DNA of 59,270 nucleotides from Atribacterota bacterium. Lineage in GTDB: Bacteria > Atribacterota > Atribacteria > Atribacterales > Caldatribacteriaceae. The notes beneath the pieces are model-generated. The model had not been told where the DNA came from, did no database searches, and worked only from the letters and a program-made list of their open reading frames with translations. Shown here piece by piece: positions 22,378 through 31,586 of the stretch. Each line of letters opens with the position of its first letter. Position 1 is the stretch's first letter. The translations under genes were made by a program, and so were the position numbers. Location: the NCBI GenBank assembly GCA_039638595.1, contig JBDIWM010000006.1, forward strand, positions 1 to 59,270. Reading direction: 5' to 3'.

Positions 22378-23759
22378 TAAAGGATGTAACGAGTTACGTC
22401 TTCATCGCGAAGGATTTCAGCAAGCTGTTGAACCACGTACTCCCTATCAATGACAATTTGTTCCCCTTTCATGCGGGGAGCATTAAAAGAAATATCCTGG
22501 AGAAGTTTTTCCACCACGGTATGAAGTCGTCGTGCTCCGATGTTTTCCATCTTCTGATTCAGCTGGTACGATATACGGGCAATCTCCCTCAAAGCATCCT
22601 CAGTAAATTCGATAGACACTCCCTCAGTAGAAAGGAGGGCCTTATACTGTTTGATCAGTGAATTGTAAGGTTCAATCAATATCCGATAAAGATCGTCTTC
22701 GGAAAGTGATGAGAGCTCCACTCGAATAGGGAATCTCCCCTGAAGCTCTGGTAAAAGGTCGGATGGCTTCGATTGCGAGAAAGCACCGGCAGCAATGAAA
22801 AGGATATGATTGGTCCGTACTGGACCGTGTTTGGTGAGGACTGTAGAACCTTCCACGATGGGGAGTAAATCCCTTTGTACCCCTCCCCGGGAAACATCCG
22901 GACCATAACCACCGCCTGGGGGAGAAACAATTTTATCAATCTCATCGATAAAGACGATACCATTCTCTTCCGCCCTTCGTATTGCTTCCTGGATTATCTC
23001 TTCCTGATCAATCGCCTTTTGAATTTCCTGATTCAGCAAGATTTCCCGGGCGTTTTTAACTTTGACTTTTCTTCTCTTCTTTCGGGGAGGAAAAATGCTT
23101 CCAAAGACATCCTTCAAATCGATGCCCAAGTTGTCCATGCTGCTTGCCGCAACAATCTCTATGGGAACCGTACTCTCCTCGACTTCAATTTCAATGAAAC
23201 GCTCATCGAGCTCGCCTTTTTTGAGCCTTTCTCTCAATTTCTCCCGGGTACGGATAGAGGGCTGGGGAAAAACCACATCCACCCGCGGTGATTCCTCACG
23301 GTTTTGTTCTTCCCATTCTTGAGTTGCATTACCCCTACTGAGAAGGATATCCAAAATTCTTTCTTCCACAACCTCTTTCAATTTCTCTTCCTGAGCCTGG
23401 ATTTTCTCGCTTTTGACCATCCTTATAGAGAGTTCTACAAGGTCACGGATAATCGATTCTACATCCTTGCCCACGTAGCCCACTTCGGTAAACTTGGTTG
23501 CTTCCACCTTGATGAATGGAGCATCGGTCAGCTGAGCAATACGACGGGCAATTTCTGTTTTTCCTATCCCTGTAGGTCCAATCATGATGATGTTTTTGGG
23601 AGTTATCTCTTCTGCAATCTCGGGAGGAAGCATGCGACGCCTGACCCGGTTTCGCAAAGCGATCGCCACACATTTTTTTGCCTCTTTTTGCCCTACGATG
23701 TACTTGTCGAGTTCCTTGGTGATTTCTTCCGGAGTGAGGTTCTCTTCAACAAGGTTCAT
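22377..23759 (-). CDS. hslU: ATP-dependent protease ATPase subunit HslU
   Basis: This is a 460-residue AAA+ unfoldase. The Walker A motif GPTGIGKTE is at 61-69. The variable I-domain insert follows, then Walker B as [10 protein letters not shown], sensor 1 in ILFIAAGAF and a C-terminal [12 protein letters not shown] with the sensor 2 arginine. The extreme C-terminal residues (EDVTRYIL) are those that dock into HslV. It overlaps hslV by 4 bases. HslUV degrades damaged and regulatory proteins, with heat-shock induction in many bacteria. No heat-shock operator is visible here. Confidence 0.97.
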   Translation of the reverse strand: MNLVEENLTPEEITKELDKYIVGQKEAKKCVAIALRNRVRRRMLPPEIAEEITPKNIIMIGPTGIGKTEIARRIAQLTDAPFIKVEATKFTEVGYVGKDVESIIRDLVELSIRMVKSEKIQAQEEKLKEVVEERILDILLSRGNATQEWEEQNREESPRVDVVFPQPSIRTREKLRERLKKGELDERFIEIEVEESTVPIEIVAASSMDNLGIDLKDVFGSIFPPRKKRRKVKVKNAREILLNQEIQKAIDQEEIIQEAIRRAEENGIVFIDEIDKIVSPPGGGYGPDVSRGGVQRDLLPIVEGSTVLTKHGPVRTNHILFIAAGAFSQSKPSDLLPELQGRFPIRVELSSLSEDDLYRILIEPYNSLIKQYKALLSTEGVSIEFTEDALREIARISYQLNQKMENIGARRLHTVVEKLLQDISFNAPRMKGEQIVIDREYVVQQLAEILRDEDVTRYIL

Positions 23760-24298
23760 GGTTGACCCCCTTCGATGACTTCCAAGCTAATTGTATCATT
23801 GGTATAGATACAGATCTCAGAGGCAATCTGAATAGAAAGGGAAGCGATTTCTTTTGCTTCGAGGCTCGTTGTGCGAAGAAGCGCCTTGGCTGCAGCCAAG
23901 GCAAAATTACCCCCCGAACCAATTGCCGCCACCGGCTCATCAGGTTCCACGACATCTCCTTTACCGGAGATAATGAAAAGGTGCGACCGATCCATTACGA
24001 GAAGCAGGGCATCCAGTTGGCGCAAGATTCGATCCGTTCTCCACATTTTGGCCAGTTCAATAGCTGCTCGAGAAAGATTACCACTGTATGCATTAAGCTT
24101 CTCTTCAAATCGTTCTAAAAGGGTAAGCGAATCTGCACCACTTCCTGCAAAACCAGCCAAAACCTGATCCTGGTAAAGACGCCGTATCTTACGAGCACCC
24201 TTTTTGAGCACTGAATCATTGAAGGTCACCTGACCATCGCAGGCCATAGCCCCTCGACCATTTCGCAGCACTCCGATCACCGTCGTTGACCTAATCAT
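23756..24298 (-). CDS. hslV: ATP-dependent protease peptidase subunit HslV
   Basis: This is a proteasome-like threonine peptidase of 180 residues. The catalytic N-terminal threonine must be exposed by removal of preceding residues. Here the sequence begins [10 protein letters not shown], so T5 (first of the TT pair) would be the nucleophile after loss of a four-residue propeptide, rather than simply Met as in E. coli. The core [14 protein letters not shown], a lysine in [12 protein letters not shown] and [14 protein letters not shown] match the family. The ATG overlaps the xerC stop by 8 bases. Confidence 0.96.
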   Translation of the reverse strand: MIRSTTVIGVLRNGRGAMACDGQVTFNDSVLKKGARKIRRLYQDQVLAGFAGSGADSLTLLERFEEKLNAYSGNLSRAAIELAKMWRTDRILRQLDALLLVMDRSHLFIISGKGDVVEPDEPVAAIGSGGNFALAAAKALLRTTSLEAKEIASLSIQIASEICIYTNDTISLEVIEGGQP

Positions 24299-25226
24299 TT
24301 TGCTTCACCTTCTTTGAATGAGGATGAGTGTTATCGTATACCGCTTTCATTCGTTCCCAGTCGAGATGGGTGTAAATCTGCGTAGTTGAAAGACTGGAAT
24401 GCCCGAGTGCCTCTTGGACGATCCGTAATTCTGCCTGTCCCGCCAAAAGATGGGTAGCAAAACTATGACGGAAAGTGTGAGGTGCAACCTTTTTTTCTAT
24501 CCGTAACGCACAAACGATATCTTTGAGAATCTTTCGTACCCCTCGGGAGGTAAGAGGCCCACCCCGCTGGTTTAGAAAAATCTGTTCAGGACCACCGGGG
24601 AAATCTTGAAAGCGCACTTCAAGGTACCGGAGAAGACTTTTTTGAGCACTTTCATTAAAAGGAACGAATCGTTCTTTCCCACCCTTCCCTTTTACCCTTA
24701 CCATTCGGCTGGAAAAATCAAAATTATAGCGAGTGAGCTGAATCAACTCCCCCACCCGGAGACCACTTGCGTAGAGCAACTCAAAAAGTGCTGCGTTTCG
24801 CAAAGAGGCAAAATCAGCACTATGCTGTGCCTTTTCCTCGAGATACCGAAGGATTTTCTCCACTTCAGAGATGGTGAGAAAAAGAGGCAATTTTTTCTCA
24901 ACTTTCACCGTGCTGACACCATCGCATGGATTCACAGCAACCAAACCTCGTCTCCTTAAAAACCGATAGAAAGTCCGCAGTGCTGATAACCGATTCACCT
25001 GAGAAATTCTTTTAAGTCCCCTTTGGGTCTTCAAAAATACAAAGAAACCACCGATATCCTGGGCAGAAGCCTGGAGAAGGCTCTTACTTTCCTCATTTTT
25101 TGCCAAGAACTGAGCAAATTGGGTTAGAACTCGGAGGTAATTTTCTACCGTGTGTGGCGAGTATCGCCTTTCCTCTCGAAGATAATCACGGTAAATGTTT
25201 AGTAATTCTTGGTTTGGGCCGGACAA
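24291..25226 (-). CDS. xerC: Tyrosine recombinase XerC-like
   Basis: The protein has 311 residues from the TTG at 25226 (GGAG just upstream). The N-terminal SAM-like domain begins with IYRDYLREERRYS. The catalytic residues are R157 (SGLRVGEL), a lysine in VKGKGGKERFVPF, H250 and R253 (HTFRHSFATH), H276 and the nucleophile Y285 (TTQIYTHLDW). XerC/XerD resolve chromosome dimers at dif. The position next to hslVU matches the order in Firmicutes and thermophiles, where a single Xer may serve. A longer frame inside der adds 51 residues without homology, so I rejected that start. Confidence 0.93.
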   Translation of the reverse strand: MSGPNQELLNIYRDYLREERRYSPHTVENYLRVLTQFAQFLAKNEESKSLLQASAQDIGGFFVFLKTQRGLKRISQVNRLSALRTFYRFLRRRGLVAVNPCDGVSTVKVEKKLPLFLTISEVEKILRYLEEKAQHSADFASLRNAALFELLYASGLRVGELIQLTRYNFDFSSRMVRVKGKGGKERFVPFNESAQKSLLRYLEVRFQDFPGGPEQIFLNQRGGPLTSRGVRKILKDIVCALRIEKKVAPHTFRHSFATHLLAGQAELRIVQEALGHSSLSTTQIYTHLDWERMKAVYDNTHPHSKKVKQND

Positions 25227-26556
25227 ATTCGACTCCGATTGGCACACCTTCCCAATCCACCTCCTCCCGCAACACTTTTTCCAGAACCCGGGTATAGTAT
25301 TCTCTTCGCCGAACATTCCCGCAACTTTTATCATGAGAGTACACCACAAATACAGGCGGAGCGATGCTCTCCTGAACAATACGATCGATAAAAGGCGCAG
25401 TATCCGAAAAAACCTTCTGAAAATGCATGTTGACTCTTTGCCGTACCCTCTGATTCAGCATATTCGGATGAACAACCTGATGGTATCGGGTAAGGGTTCC
25501 AGCGATAATGGAAAGCATTTGGTGTCGTAACCCTTTCTCCTTTGCTGACCCAGCCAGAAAGATAGCATATCCCAAAAAATTCAATTCTTGCCGAGCGGCT
25601 TGGAGGAGCTTTTTGGAAGTTATGGGCAAATCTTTGGGAAGGAGATCGGTCTTGTTGAGAAGCACAAGACAGCACTTTTTCTTTTCCGCAATCTCCTGAG
25701 CAATTCTCTGATCCTGCCGGGTAATTCCCTGAAAGAGGTCAAGCACGAGAATGCATACCTGAGATTTCTCAATACTCTCTTTTGTACGAAGATACGCATA
25801 AAACTCAATTCCTTCTTCAGTTTTGCTGCGGTGGGTCAAGCCGGCCGTATCGAGAAAAGCGTACCTTCCGTACTCGGTATCAATGATCGCCCGGAGTGCA
25901 TCCCGAGTGGTGCCAGGCACATCGCCCACAATAGCCCTTTCCATTCCGAGCAGAGTATTGAAAAGTGTCGATTTGCCAACGTTTGGCTTTCCAACAATTG
26001 CTATGTGAATGGCATTCTGCAACGGATTCTTTTTTTCAGTTTCGTAGCGCTGAAGTTCGTACTCGATGAGTTTTTTGAGTACCATAATTCCATCTCCATG
26101 GTAAGCCGATATCTGAACCACCTTTTCAATCCCCAGACGGAGGAATTCTTCCGGCAAAGACTCTTGCGTCATTCCTTCCCGCTTGTTCACTACAAGTACT
26201 ATTGAGCGACTTTCTTTACGCAGCCTCGAGCTGAGCTCCCACTCAATCTGGGTGAGCGGTGCACGACCATCAACCACAAAAAGGACAAGATGTGCTTCTT
26301 TAAGGAGTGACCAGGCTTTCACCTCTATTTTTTTTTGCATGGTATCGCGAGGAGAAACAAAAACTTCTAGACCCCCCGTATCGACGATGCGTACCGTCTT
26401 TGTTCCTATAGTGATAAAATTTTCCAAGAAATCTCTGGTCACCCCTGGAGAAGGATCCACAATGGCAACCCTTTCCTGAGAAAGATGGTTAAAAAGTGTT
26501 GATTTGCCCACATTGGTTCGGCCGATAATGACAATCAGAGGATATACGTTCTTCAC
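25186..26556 (-). CDS. der: Ribosome-assembly GTPase Der (EngA)
   Basis: Der has two consecutive G domains and a KH-like C-terminal domain. The first P-loop is GRTNVGKST and the second GKPNVGKST, each followed by DTGG or DTAG and NKRE/NKTD-type G4 motifs. The 456-residue start is the GTG at 26556. It overlaps the ispH stop as GTGA and has GGAAGG upstream. Der is essential for 50S maturation. Its 3' end overlaps the predicted xerC start by 41 bases. Confidence 0.96.
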   Translation of the reverse strand: MKNVYPLIVIIGRTNVGKSTLFNHLSQERVAIVDPSPGVTRDFLENFITIGTKTVRIVDTGGLEVFVSPRDTMQKKIEVKAWSLLKEAHLVLFVVDGRAPLTQIEWELSSRLRKESRSIVLVVNKREGMTQESLPEEFLRLGIEKVVQISAYHGDGIMVLKKLIEYELQRYETEKKNPLQNAIHIAIVGKPNVGKSTLFNTLLGMERAIVGDVPGTTRDALRAIIDTEYGRYAFLDTAGLTHRSKTEEGIEFYAYLRTKESIEKSQVCILVLDLFQGITRQDQRIAQEIAEKKKCCLVLLNKTDLLPKDLPITSKKLLQAARQELNFLGYAIFLAGSAKEKGLRHQMLSIIAGTLTRYHQVVHPNMLNQRVRQRVNMHFQKVFSDTAPFIDRIVQESIAPPVFVVYSHDKSCGNVRRREYYTRVLEKVLREEVDWEGVPIGVEFVRPKPRITKHLP

Positions 26557-27434
26557 GCCCTTCCACCCGGATACGCTTGACTTCGTAACCAATCAAGCAC
26601 CTGCCGTACTATCCAGTCAGGTGTGGAAGCGCCACTTACGATTCCTATTCGCTCGGAGGGGCGAAATACTTCCTGTGCCAATTCTTCAGGTCCTTCCACC
26701 CATATGGCGCGAACATTTTCTCTACGAGCTAAAAGAAAAAGGGAAGCAGTGTTCGAACTTTTCCGTCCTCCAACCACAATGACTGTGGTGAGCTTGTTTT
26801 CCTTAATTTTCCTGGCGAGGTTACTCTGGCGAGTTTCGGTTTCAGCACAGAGAGTGTGAAATACGTCCATCAAAATTTGGGGCCACTTCGCATTCTTCCA
26901 CCGCAGAAACGTTTCAAAGAGCGTTCTAGGAAAAGTAGTTTGCGCCAGAACCGCGATTCTTTCCTCTCGAAATGGAGAAAAGTCAAAACAGTTCCATTCC
27001 TCTTCGGTTTTAAAAACTAAGGGTCGATTTTTCAAAAAACTCAGGAGAGACCGAATCTCTGGATGTTCCGAATTACCCAGAATAAGCAACATATATCCCC
27101 TCTCTTCAAGATCCTGAGCCAGATCCTGAACTTTTTTCACTCTCGGACAAGTGGTATCGACAATAGTCGCTCCCCGCTCCTTGAGTTTTTGAATGGTATC
27201 CCGTTCGATTCCATGTGAACGAGTAATAACTGTAGTGTGAAGAGGTATTTCTTCGATCTTCTCGGCAAGGTGCACTCCCTCTTCTTGCAATTTTGCAACC
27301 GCATGGCGGTTGTGCACGAGGTCTCCCAAAAGATATACCGACTTTTCTTTCTCTTTGAGCGTTTGCAGCGCAAGCTCAAAGGCTCTTTTGACTCCTGGAC
27401 AGAAACCTGCTGGTTCAATCACCACGATATCCAT
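26553..27434 (-). CDS. ispH: 4-hydroxy-3-methylbut-2-enyl diphosphate reductase (IspH/LytB)
   Basis: IspH makes IPP and DMAPP from HMBPP in the last MEP step. The 293-residue product has the three 4Fe-4S ligands C12 (AGFCPGVKRA), C96 (TTCPRVKK) and C196 (TLCAETETR). The histidine motifs HNRHAV and RSHGI are present, and the conserved SSNT is seen in GGRKSSNTASL. I chose the ATG at 27434, where homology starts, 20 bases inside cmk. The cmk-ispH order is common in Clostridia and thermophiles, where S1 is often fused or adjacent; here no S1 gene follows. Confidence 0.96.
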   Translation of the reverse strand: MDIVVIEPAGFCPGVKRAFELALQTLKEKEKSVYLLGDLVHNRHAVAKLQEEGVHLAEKIEEIPLHTTVITRSHGIERDTIQKLKERGATIVDTTCPRVKKVQDLAQDLEERGYMLLILGNSEHPEIRSLLSFLKNRPLVFKTEEEWNCFDFSPFREERIAVLAQTTFPRTLFETFLRWKNAKWPQILMDVFHTLCAETETRQSNLARKIKENKLTTVIVVGGRKSSNTASLFLLARRENVRAIWVEGPEELAQEVFRPSERIGIVSGASTPDWIVRQVLDWLRSQAYPGGRA

Positions 27435-28095
27435 TTTCTTTACCCATTGCCAGAGTATAAATTTTATGAACGACTTCCTCAATCTTCAAGAAGGAAGTAT
27501 CGATCAATACAGCATCGTCTGCTTTTTTCAAGGGAGCATACTGGCGGTTCGAATCAATCGCATCCCGCTCCAAGATATTTTTTAAAACTCGTTTATAGTC
27601 AACAATGTTTCCCCGGCTGCGAAGCTCAAGCCACCGCCGGTAAGCTCGTACTTCGGGTTTTGCAGTCAGAAACACTTTGAGATCCGCTTCCGGAAGAATG
27701 ACTGTTCCGATGTCCCGTCCTTCCACAACAGATGGCCTTGAAAGGGCGAGTGTGCGCTGAATGCTTCGGAGAAAGTCCCGCACGCCTTTTAACTCGGCAA
27801 CTCGAGATACCATTCTGTCCACCTCTGGCAAGCGGATGAACGCCGTGATATCCTCGCCATCAAGAATTACCCTGGTCCCATCATCACTTGGTTCTAAGGA
27901 AATAGTTATCTGGGCAAGAACGCTTTCGAGGTTCACGGCACCAGGATCGAAGCTTTCGCGCAAGAAATAAAACGTTAATGCGCGATAGAGTGCCCCAGTA
28001 TCGAGATAGAGGTATCCTAACCTTTTTGCCACACCCCTGGCAACAGTACTTTTGCCCGCTCCCGCAGGACCATCAATGGCAATGTGTTGCTTCAC
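27415..28095 (-). CDS. cmk: Cytidylate kinase
   Basis: The 226-residue protein has the P-loop GPAGAGKS (9-16), the NMP-binding LDTGALYRALT, and the LID region with VVEGRDIGTVILPEADLKV. It phosphorylates CMP and dCMP. The start overlaps aroA by 4 bases (ATGA). Confidence 0.96.
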   Translation of the reverse strand: MKQHIAIDGPAGAGKSTVARGVAKRLGYLYLDTGALYRALTFYFLRESFDPGAVNLESVLAQITISLEPSDDGTRVILDGEDITAFIRLPEVDRMVSRVAELKGVRDFLRSIQRTLALSRPSVVEGRDIGTVILPEADLKVFLTAKPEVRAYRRWLELRSRGNIVDYKRVLKNILERDAIDSNRQYAPLKKADDAVLIDTSFLKIEEVVHKIYTLAMGKENGYRGD

Positions 28096-29438
28096 CCCTC
28101 AACCTCCCTCGTTTCCTGCGAATTCAAAAGAGTGAACGTATCGCATCCCAAAGTGACAAGGTCCTGGAAGAAACGCGGGTAACTGATTCTGATACAATCA
28201 ACATCTTCGATCACAACACTCCTTTGTGCCACAAAACCGGCGATGACAAAACTCATGGCAATGCGATGGTCGCCAAAACTCTTTACTCTACCACCCTGAA
28301 ATGGAACCGGTCCATCAAGAACGAAACCATCCGCCCTTTCTTCCACTTCTACTCCCAGAGACCGCAATCCCTGAACTATTGATGTCAGGCGGTCACTCTC
28401 TTTCACGCGCAATTCTTCAGCTCCAGAAATGGTAGTTCTTCCCTCAGCTTGGGTAGCAAGGATGGCAAGGATGGGAATTTCATCAATCAGGGAAGGAATA
28501 AGATCTTTCCCAATCTCGATACCCCGCAAAGAAGACGATTCCACTTCAAGGTCAGCTCTCGGCTCCCCAAATTCTTCTTTCTGGTTGGAAAATTTGAATC
28601 TTCCTCCCATCCTCTCCAGACACCGGAAAAATCCCGTTCTGTGAGGATTGATTCCCACATCGTGAATGGTCACACACGACCCAGGGAGTAATGTCGCCAG
28701 TGCAACCAGGAAAGCGGCTGAAGAAGCATCTCCAGGAAGAGCAAAGGAACGAGCCTGAAGTTCCCGACAGGGTTCTACAACGATCGTGGCGTTTTCCTTT
28801 TCAATATGTGCCCCTACATAGCGGAGCATGTTCTCAGTATGGTCTCGTGAACTTACTGGTTCTTCAATGAGGGAAGGCGTATCTCCTTTCAATGCCGCAA
28901 AAATGAGTGCTGACTTAACCTGGGCACTGGGAACACGAAGTGTGTACCGAATTGACTTCACCCGGGCAGAACCCCTTACGAAAAGGGGCGGAAAATTATC
29001 CTGCGCTCTTCCCCCGATTTCCACCCCGGTTTGACGAAGTGGTTCAATAATCCTGTGCATGGGCCGTTTCCGGAGACTTTGGTCCCCGGTTAACACCGTC
29101 AACCCTTCGATACCAGTGGCAATACCGGAGAGAAGCCGAATGGTCGTTCCAGAATTCTCAGCATTCAACACGTTCTCAGGTTCCCGGAGCGCAGAAAGTC
29201 CTTCACTCTGTACTATGACCCGTTCTTCTTCAGGAAACATCTGAATATCCACTCCCAAGGCCCTTACACACTCGACAGTGGCTAAACAATCCTGACAGAC
29301 CAAGAATCCAGTAATTTCCGTCTCACCCTGGCTCAATGCACCAATCATCACCGCCCGGTGGCTTAAAGATTTGTCCCGAGGACATTGGATGTTTCCTCTC
29401 AAAACACCACGAAATGGATGAATGATTGCTCTACTCAT
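28092..29438 (-). CDS. aroA: 5-enolpyruvylshikimate-3-phosphate synthase
   Basis: The 448-residue two-domain enzyme has the PEP- and shikimate-phosphate-binding RDKSLSHRAVMIGAL, NSGTTIRLLSG (the LP-type motif region) and FSNQ-linked second half with ESDRLT. It makes EPSP from shikimate 3-phosphate. I chose the ATG at 29438, just after GGAAAGGGG and overlapping the chorismate mutase stop by 8 bases. The pathway is completed by aroK, aroB and aroQ further up the same gene train. aroC, aroE and the first aldolase are not in the window. Confidence 0.95.
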   Translation of the reverse strand: MSRAIIHPFRGVLRGNIQCPRDKSLSHRAVMIGALSQGETEITGFLVCQDCLATVECVRALGVDIQMFPEEERVIVQSEGLSALREPENVLNAENSGTTIRLLSGIATGIEGLTVLTGDQSLRKRPMHRIIEPLRQTGVEIGGRAQDNFPPLFVRGSARVKSIRYTLRVPSAQVKSALIFAALKGDTPSLIEEPVSSRDHTENMLRYVGAHIEKENATIVVEPCRELQARSFALPGDASSAAFLVALATLLPGSCVTIHDVGINPHRTGFFRCLERMGGRFKFSNQKEEFGEPRADLEVESSSLRGIEIGKDLIPSLIDEIPILAILATQAEGRTTISGAEELRVKESDRLTSIVQGLRSLGVEVEERADGFVLDGPVPFQGGRVKSFGDHRIAMSFVIAGFVAQRSVVIEDVDCIRISYPRFFQDLVTLGCDTFTLLNSQETREVEG

Positions 29439-29814
29439 CGGATCCCCTTTCCTTACAAAGGTCCTGGCGAAGACTTTGCGCATCCCTCAGATATACGTGT
29501 TTGATTTCATGGGGATAACGCTGGGTCACAGCCAAAACTAGCATTCTGACACACTTAGGTATAGCCCCTTTCACGTCAATCTCTTGAGCGCAAAGCACTG
29601 GAACATAACGGAAATCTTCTTGTTCCCGGATGGCCTCGGCAGGAAAGACCGAGGAGAGGTCCGGAGTCGCAGTAATGAAAACACAAGATATATCGGAGGG
29701 AGCAAGCTGGTTCTGAATCAGAATTTCCCGAAAAAGACTCAAAGTTGCACTTTTAATTTGGTCTTTTTCATCATGGTCTACAGTAATCGCTCCTCTGATT
29801 CCTCGAACCATCAT
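29431..29814 (-). CDS. aroH: Chorismate mutase, AroH type
   Basis: The 127-residue protein matches the monofunctional trimeric AroH fold of Bacillus. It has VRGIRGAITVDHD at the N-terminus, the arginine and glutamate active-site segments FITATPDLSSVFPAEAIR, VPVLCAQEIDVKGAIPKC and HVYLRDAQSLRQDL. It converts chorismate to prephenate. The ATG follows directly after the cobO stop. Confidence 0.94.
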   Translation of the reverse strand: MMVRGIRGAITVDHDEKDQIKSATLSLFREILIQNQLAPSDISCVFITATPDLSSVFPAEAIREQEDFRYVPVLCAQEIDVKGAIPKCVRMLVLAVTQRYPHEIKHVYLRDAQSLRQDLCKERGSDE

Positions 29815-30336
29815 TCAGTACTCAACTCCTTCTCGCGCTTGTACTCCGTGTTGATACGGATGTTTCACGGCTCGTATTTCTGAAACAAGGTCAGCAAAAT
29901 CAATAAGCTCTTGAAGAACTTTTCTTCCAGTGATAACCACCTCAACCTGAGGATTTCTCACATCCATGGTTTTTCGAAATTCTTCCCAGGATAAAAGGTT
30001 ATAGAAAAAGGCATAAGGAAGCTCATCTAAGACAATCAGGTCATACTCTTGATTTTTCAACGCCTCTTGCGCCAAATGCCAGCCACACAGAAATTCCCTT
30101 TTTGTAGCTTCGCTGACTTTGCCTTCCCACACAAACTCCCTACTCCCAAAGCGGTATACTGTAACACCGGGAAGACACTGTAACGAAGCAATTTCACCGG
30201 TAAAAGCATTTTTAAAAAACTGAATGAGGAGTACTTTCCAGTTGTGACCCACCGCCCGGAGAATTAGTCCCAGAGAGGCCGTGGTTTTCCCTTTTCCTTC
30301 CCCATAATAGACCTGAATAAACCCCTTTTCAGGCAT
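29815..30336 (-). CDS. cobO: Cob(I)yrinic acid a,c-diamide adenosyltransferase (CobO/BtuR/CobA type)
   Basis: The 173-residue P-loop protein begins with GEGKGKTTASLGL (12-24) and contains LIVLDELPYAFFYNLL and VVITGRKVLQELIDFADLVSEI, all typical of the family. It adenosylates corrinoids from ATP, either in cobamide synthesis or in salvage. No other cobalamin genes are near, so salvage is plausible. It overlaps rluB by 8 bases. Confidence 0.94.
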   Translation of the reverse strand: MPEKGFIQVYYGEGKGKTTASLGLILRAVGHNWKVLLIQFFKNAFTGEIASLQCLPGVTVYRFGSREFVWEGKVSEATKREFLCGWHLAQEALKNQEYDLIVLDELPYAFFYNLLSWEEFRKTMDVRNPQVEVVITGRKVLQELIDFADLVSEIRAVKHPYQHGVQAREGVEY

Positions 30337-31063
30337 AACCCTTTTTCTCCTTCACGTATTCTTTAAGCCGTACAACCTCATCCTTCCAGAAATACCGCCA
30401 CTTCCCAGGCAAAAGGGTGTTATCCAACATAATAGGACCCATGCTTATGCGTATCAATCTTAACACGGGATGTCCCAGGTAATCAAACAGAATCCTGATT
30501 TCGTGTTTTTTTCCCTCAGCGAGAATAATTTCCACAACGGTATATTCCGGATGGCAAGCCCGTATAACCCCGGATACGATTCGATACGACACACCCTTTA
30601 CGACCACGCCTCGCTCCATAAAGCGTAGGGCTTCTTCTTTCACCTTACCTATAGCGTACACCAGATATCGCTTCTCCACCTGGAAACGGGGATGAGTAAG
30701 AACATAGTTCACTTCACCATCGTTGGTCAAAAAGAGCAATCCCTCACTGTCATAGTCGAGTCTTCCCACTGGAAAAATCCGATTAGGGATCCCTTTAAAG
30801 AAATCCATGACGGTTGACCGACCATGAGGATCCCAGACGGTGGTAAGGTATCCTCGGGGTTTATAGAACATGATGTAGATTGATTTTTCTTCCTGAGAAA
30901 GGGAGTATCCCTCAACCTCAATCTGTGCGTCTTCGTTGACCTTTGTGGCTGGGTTCGTGACCACCTTTCCTGCCACCTTGACCTTTCCCTCTTTAATGAG
31001 TTCATCACATTTTCGGCGGGACGCTATGCCTTTTCGAGCCAGAAACTTATTGAGCCTCTCCAT
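30329..31063 (-). CDS. rluB: Pseudouridine synthase RluB/RsuA family
   Basis: This 244-residue enzyme has an N-terminal S4 RNA-binding domain (LNKFLARKGIASRR) and the catalytic aspartate D103 in PVGRLDYDSEGLLFLTNDG. The family modifies 23S (RluB, RluE) or 16S (RsuA) rRNA. The location next to scpA-scpB, as in Bacillus and many others, argues for RluB. The ATG lies 17 bases inside scpB. Confidence 0.93.
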   Translation of the reverse strand: MERLNKFLARKGIASRRKCDELIKEGKVKVAGKVVTNPATKVNEDAQIEVEGYSLSQEEKSIYIMFYKPRGYLTTVWDPHGRSTVMDFFKGIPNRIFPVGRLDYDSEGLLFLTNDGEVNYVLTHPRFQVEKRYLVYAIGKVKEEALRFMERGVVVKGVSYRIVSGVIRACHPEYTVVEIILAEGKKHEIRILFDYLGHPVLRLIRISMGPIMLDNTLLPGKWRYFWKDEVVRLKEYVKEKKGYA

Positions 31064-31586
31064 TTTCCTTCAACATCTGAAGCATCCTCTGCAACTCGTT
31101 TTCTCCCTCGATACCAAAGATTTCAAAAAACTTCTCGGTAACCCGGTACAAGAATGGTTTCCCAGGGATTTCGCTTCTCCCACAGATGGTAATAAGACCA
31201 TGTTCAAGAAGTGTTTTTATAGCCTGTGAAGAATCCACTCCTCTTCGAAGATCCACGTCTGCCTTGGTAAGAGGTTGATAAAGCGAAATGATGGCCAGAG
31301 TTTCCAGAGTAGCTCGAGAAATGGTTTTTGAAGAAGTACCTTTTGACTTTTTCTTGATGACTGCACCATATTCTGGTCTGGCAACCATTTGCCATTTTTT
31401 CCGCCAGAGACGTATCGCAAGACCTCCTTTCCGTTCTTCGTACTCTTTCTGTAACGTCTCAAGCTGGAGTACAATATCTTCTTGACTTACCTCGATCAAT
31501 TTTGCTATTTCTTCCGCTGTCAGTGGGTAAGGTGAAGAGAACAGCAAGGCCTCAAGAAGGTTTTTCAAGAATTTCGCCTGCTCCAT
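31047..31586 (-). CDS. scpB: Segregation and condensation protein B
   Basis: The 179-residue protein has the two winged-helix ScpB domains. Markers are LLEALLFSSPYPLTAEEIAKL and SRATLETLAIISLYQPLTKADVD, then SSQAIKTLLEHGLI and PGKPFLYRVTEKFFEIFG. ScpB binds ScpA and the SMC ATPase to organise and separate chromosomes. It overlaps scpA by 35 bases; smc is not in the window. Confidence 0.95.
   Translation of the reverse strand: MEQAKFLKNLLEALLFSSPYPLTAEEIAKLIEVSQEDIVLQLETLQKEYEERKGGLAIRLWRKKWQMVARPEYGAVIKKKSKGTSSKTISRATLETLAIISLYQPLTKADVDLRRGVDSSQAIKTLLEHGLITICGRSEIPGKPFLYRVTEKFFEIFGIEGENELQRMLQMLKENGEAQ

Noticed and set aside
25227-25379. Longer N-terminus for the Xer recombinase
   Set aside because: The 51 extra residues lie inside der in another frame, do not resemble a SAM-like domain and have no ribosome binding site.
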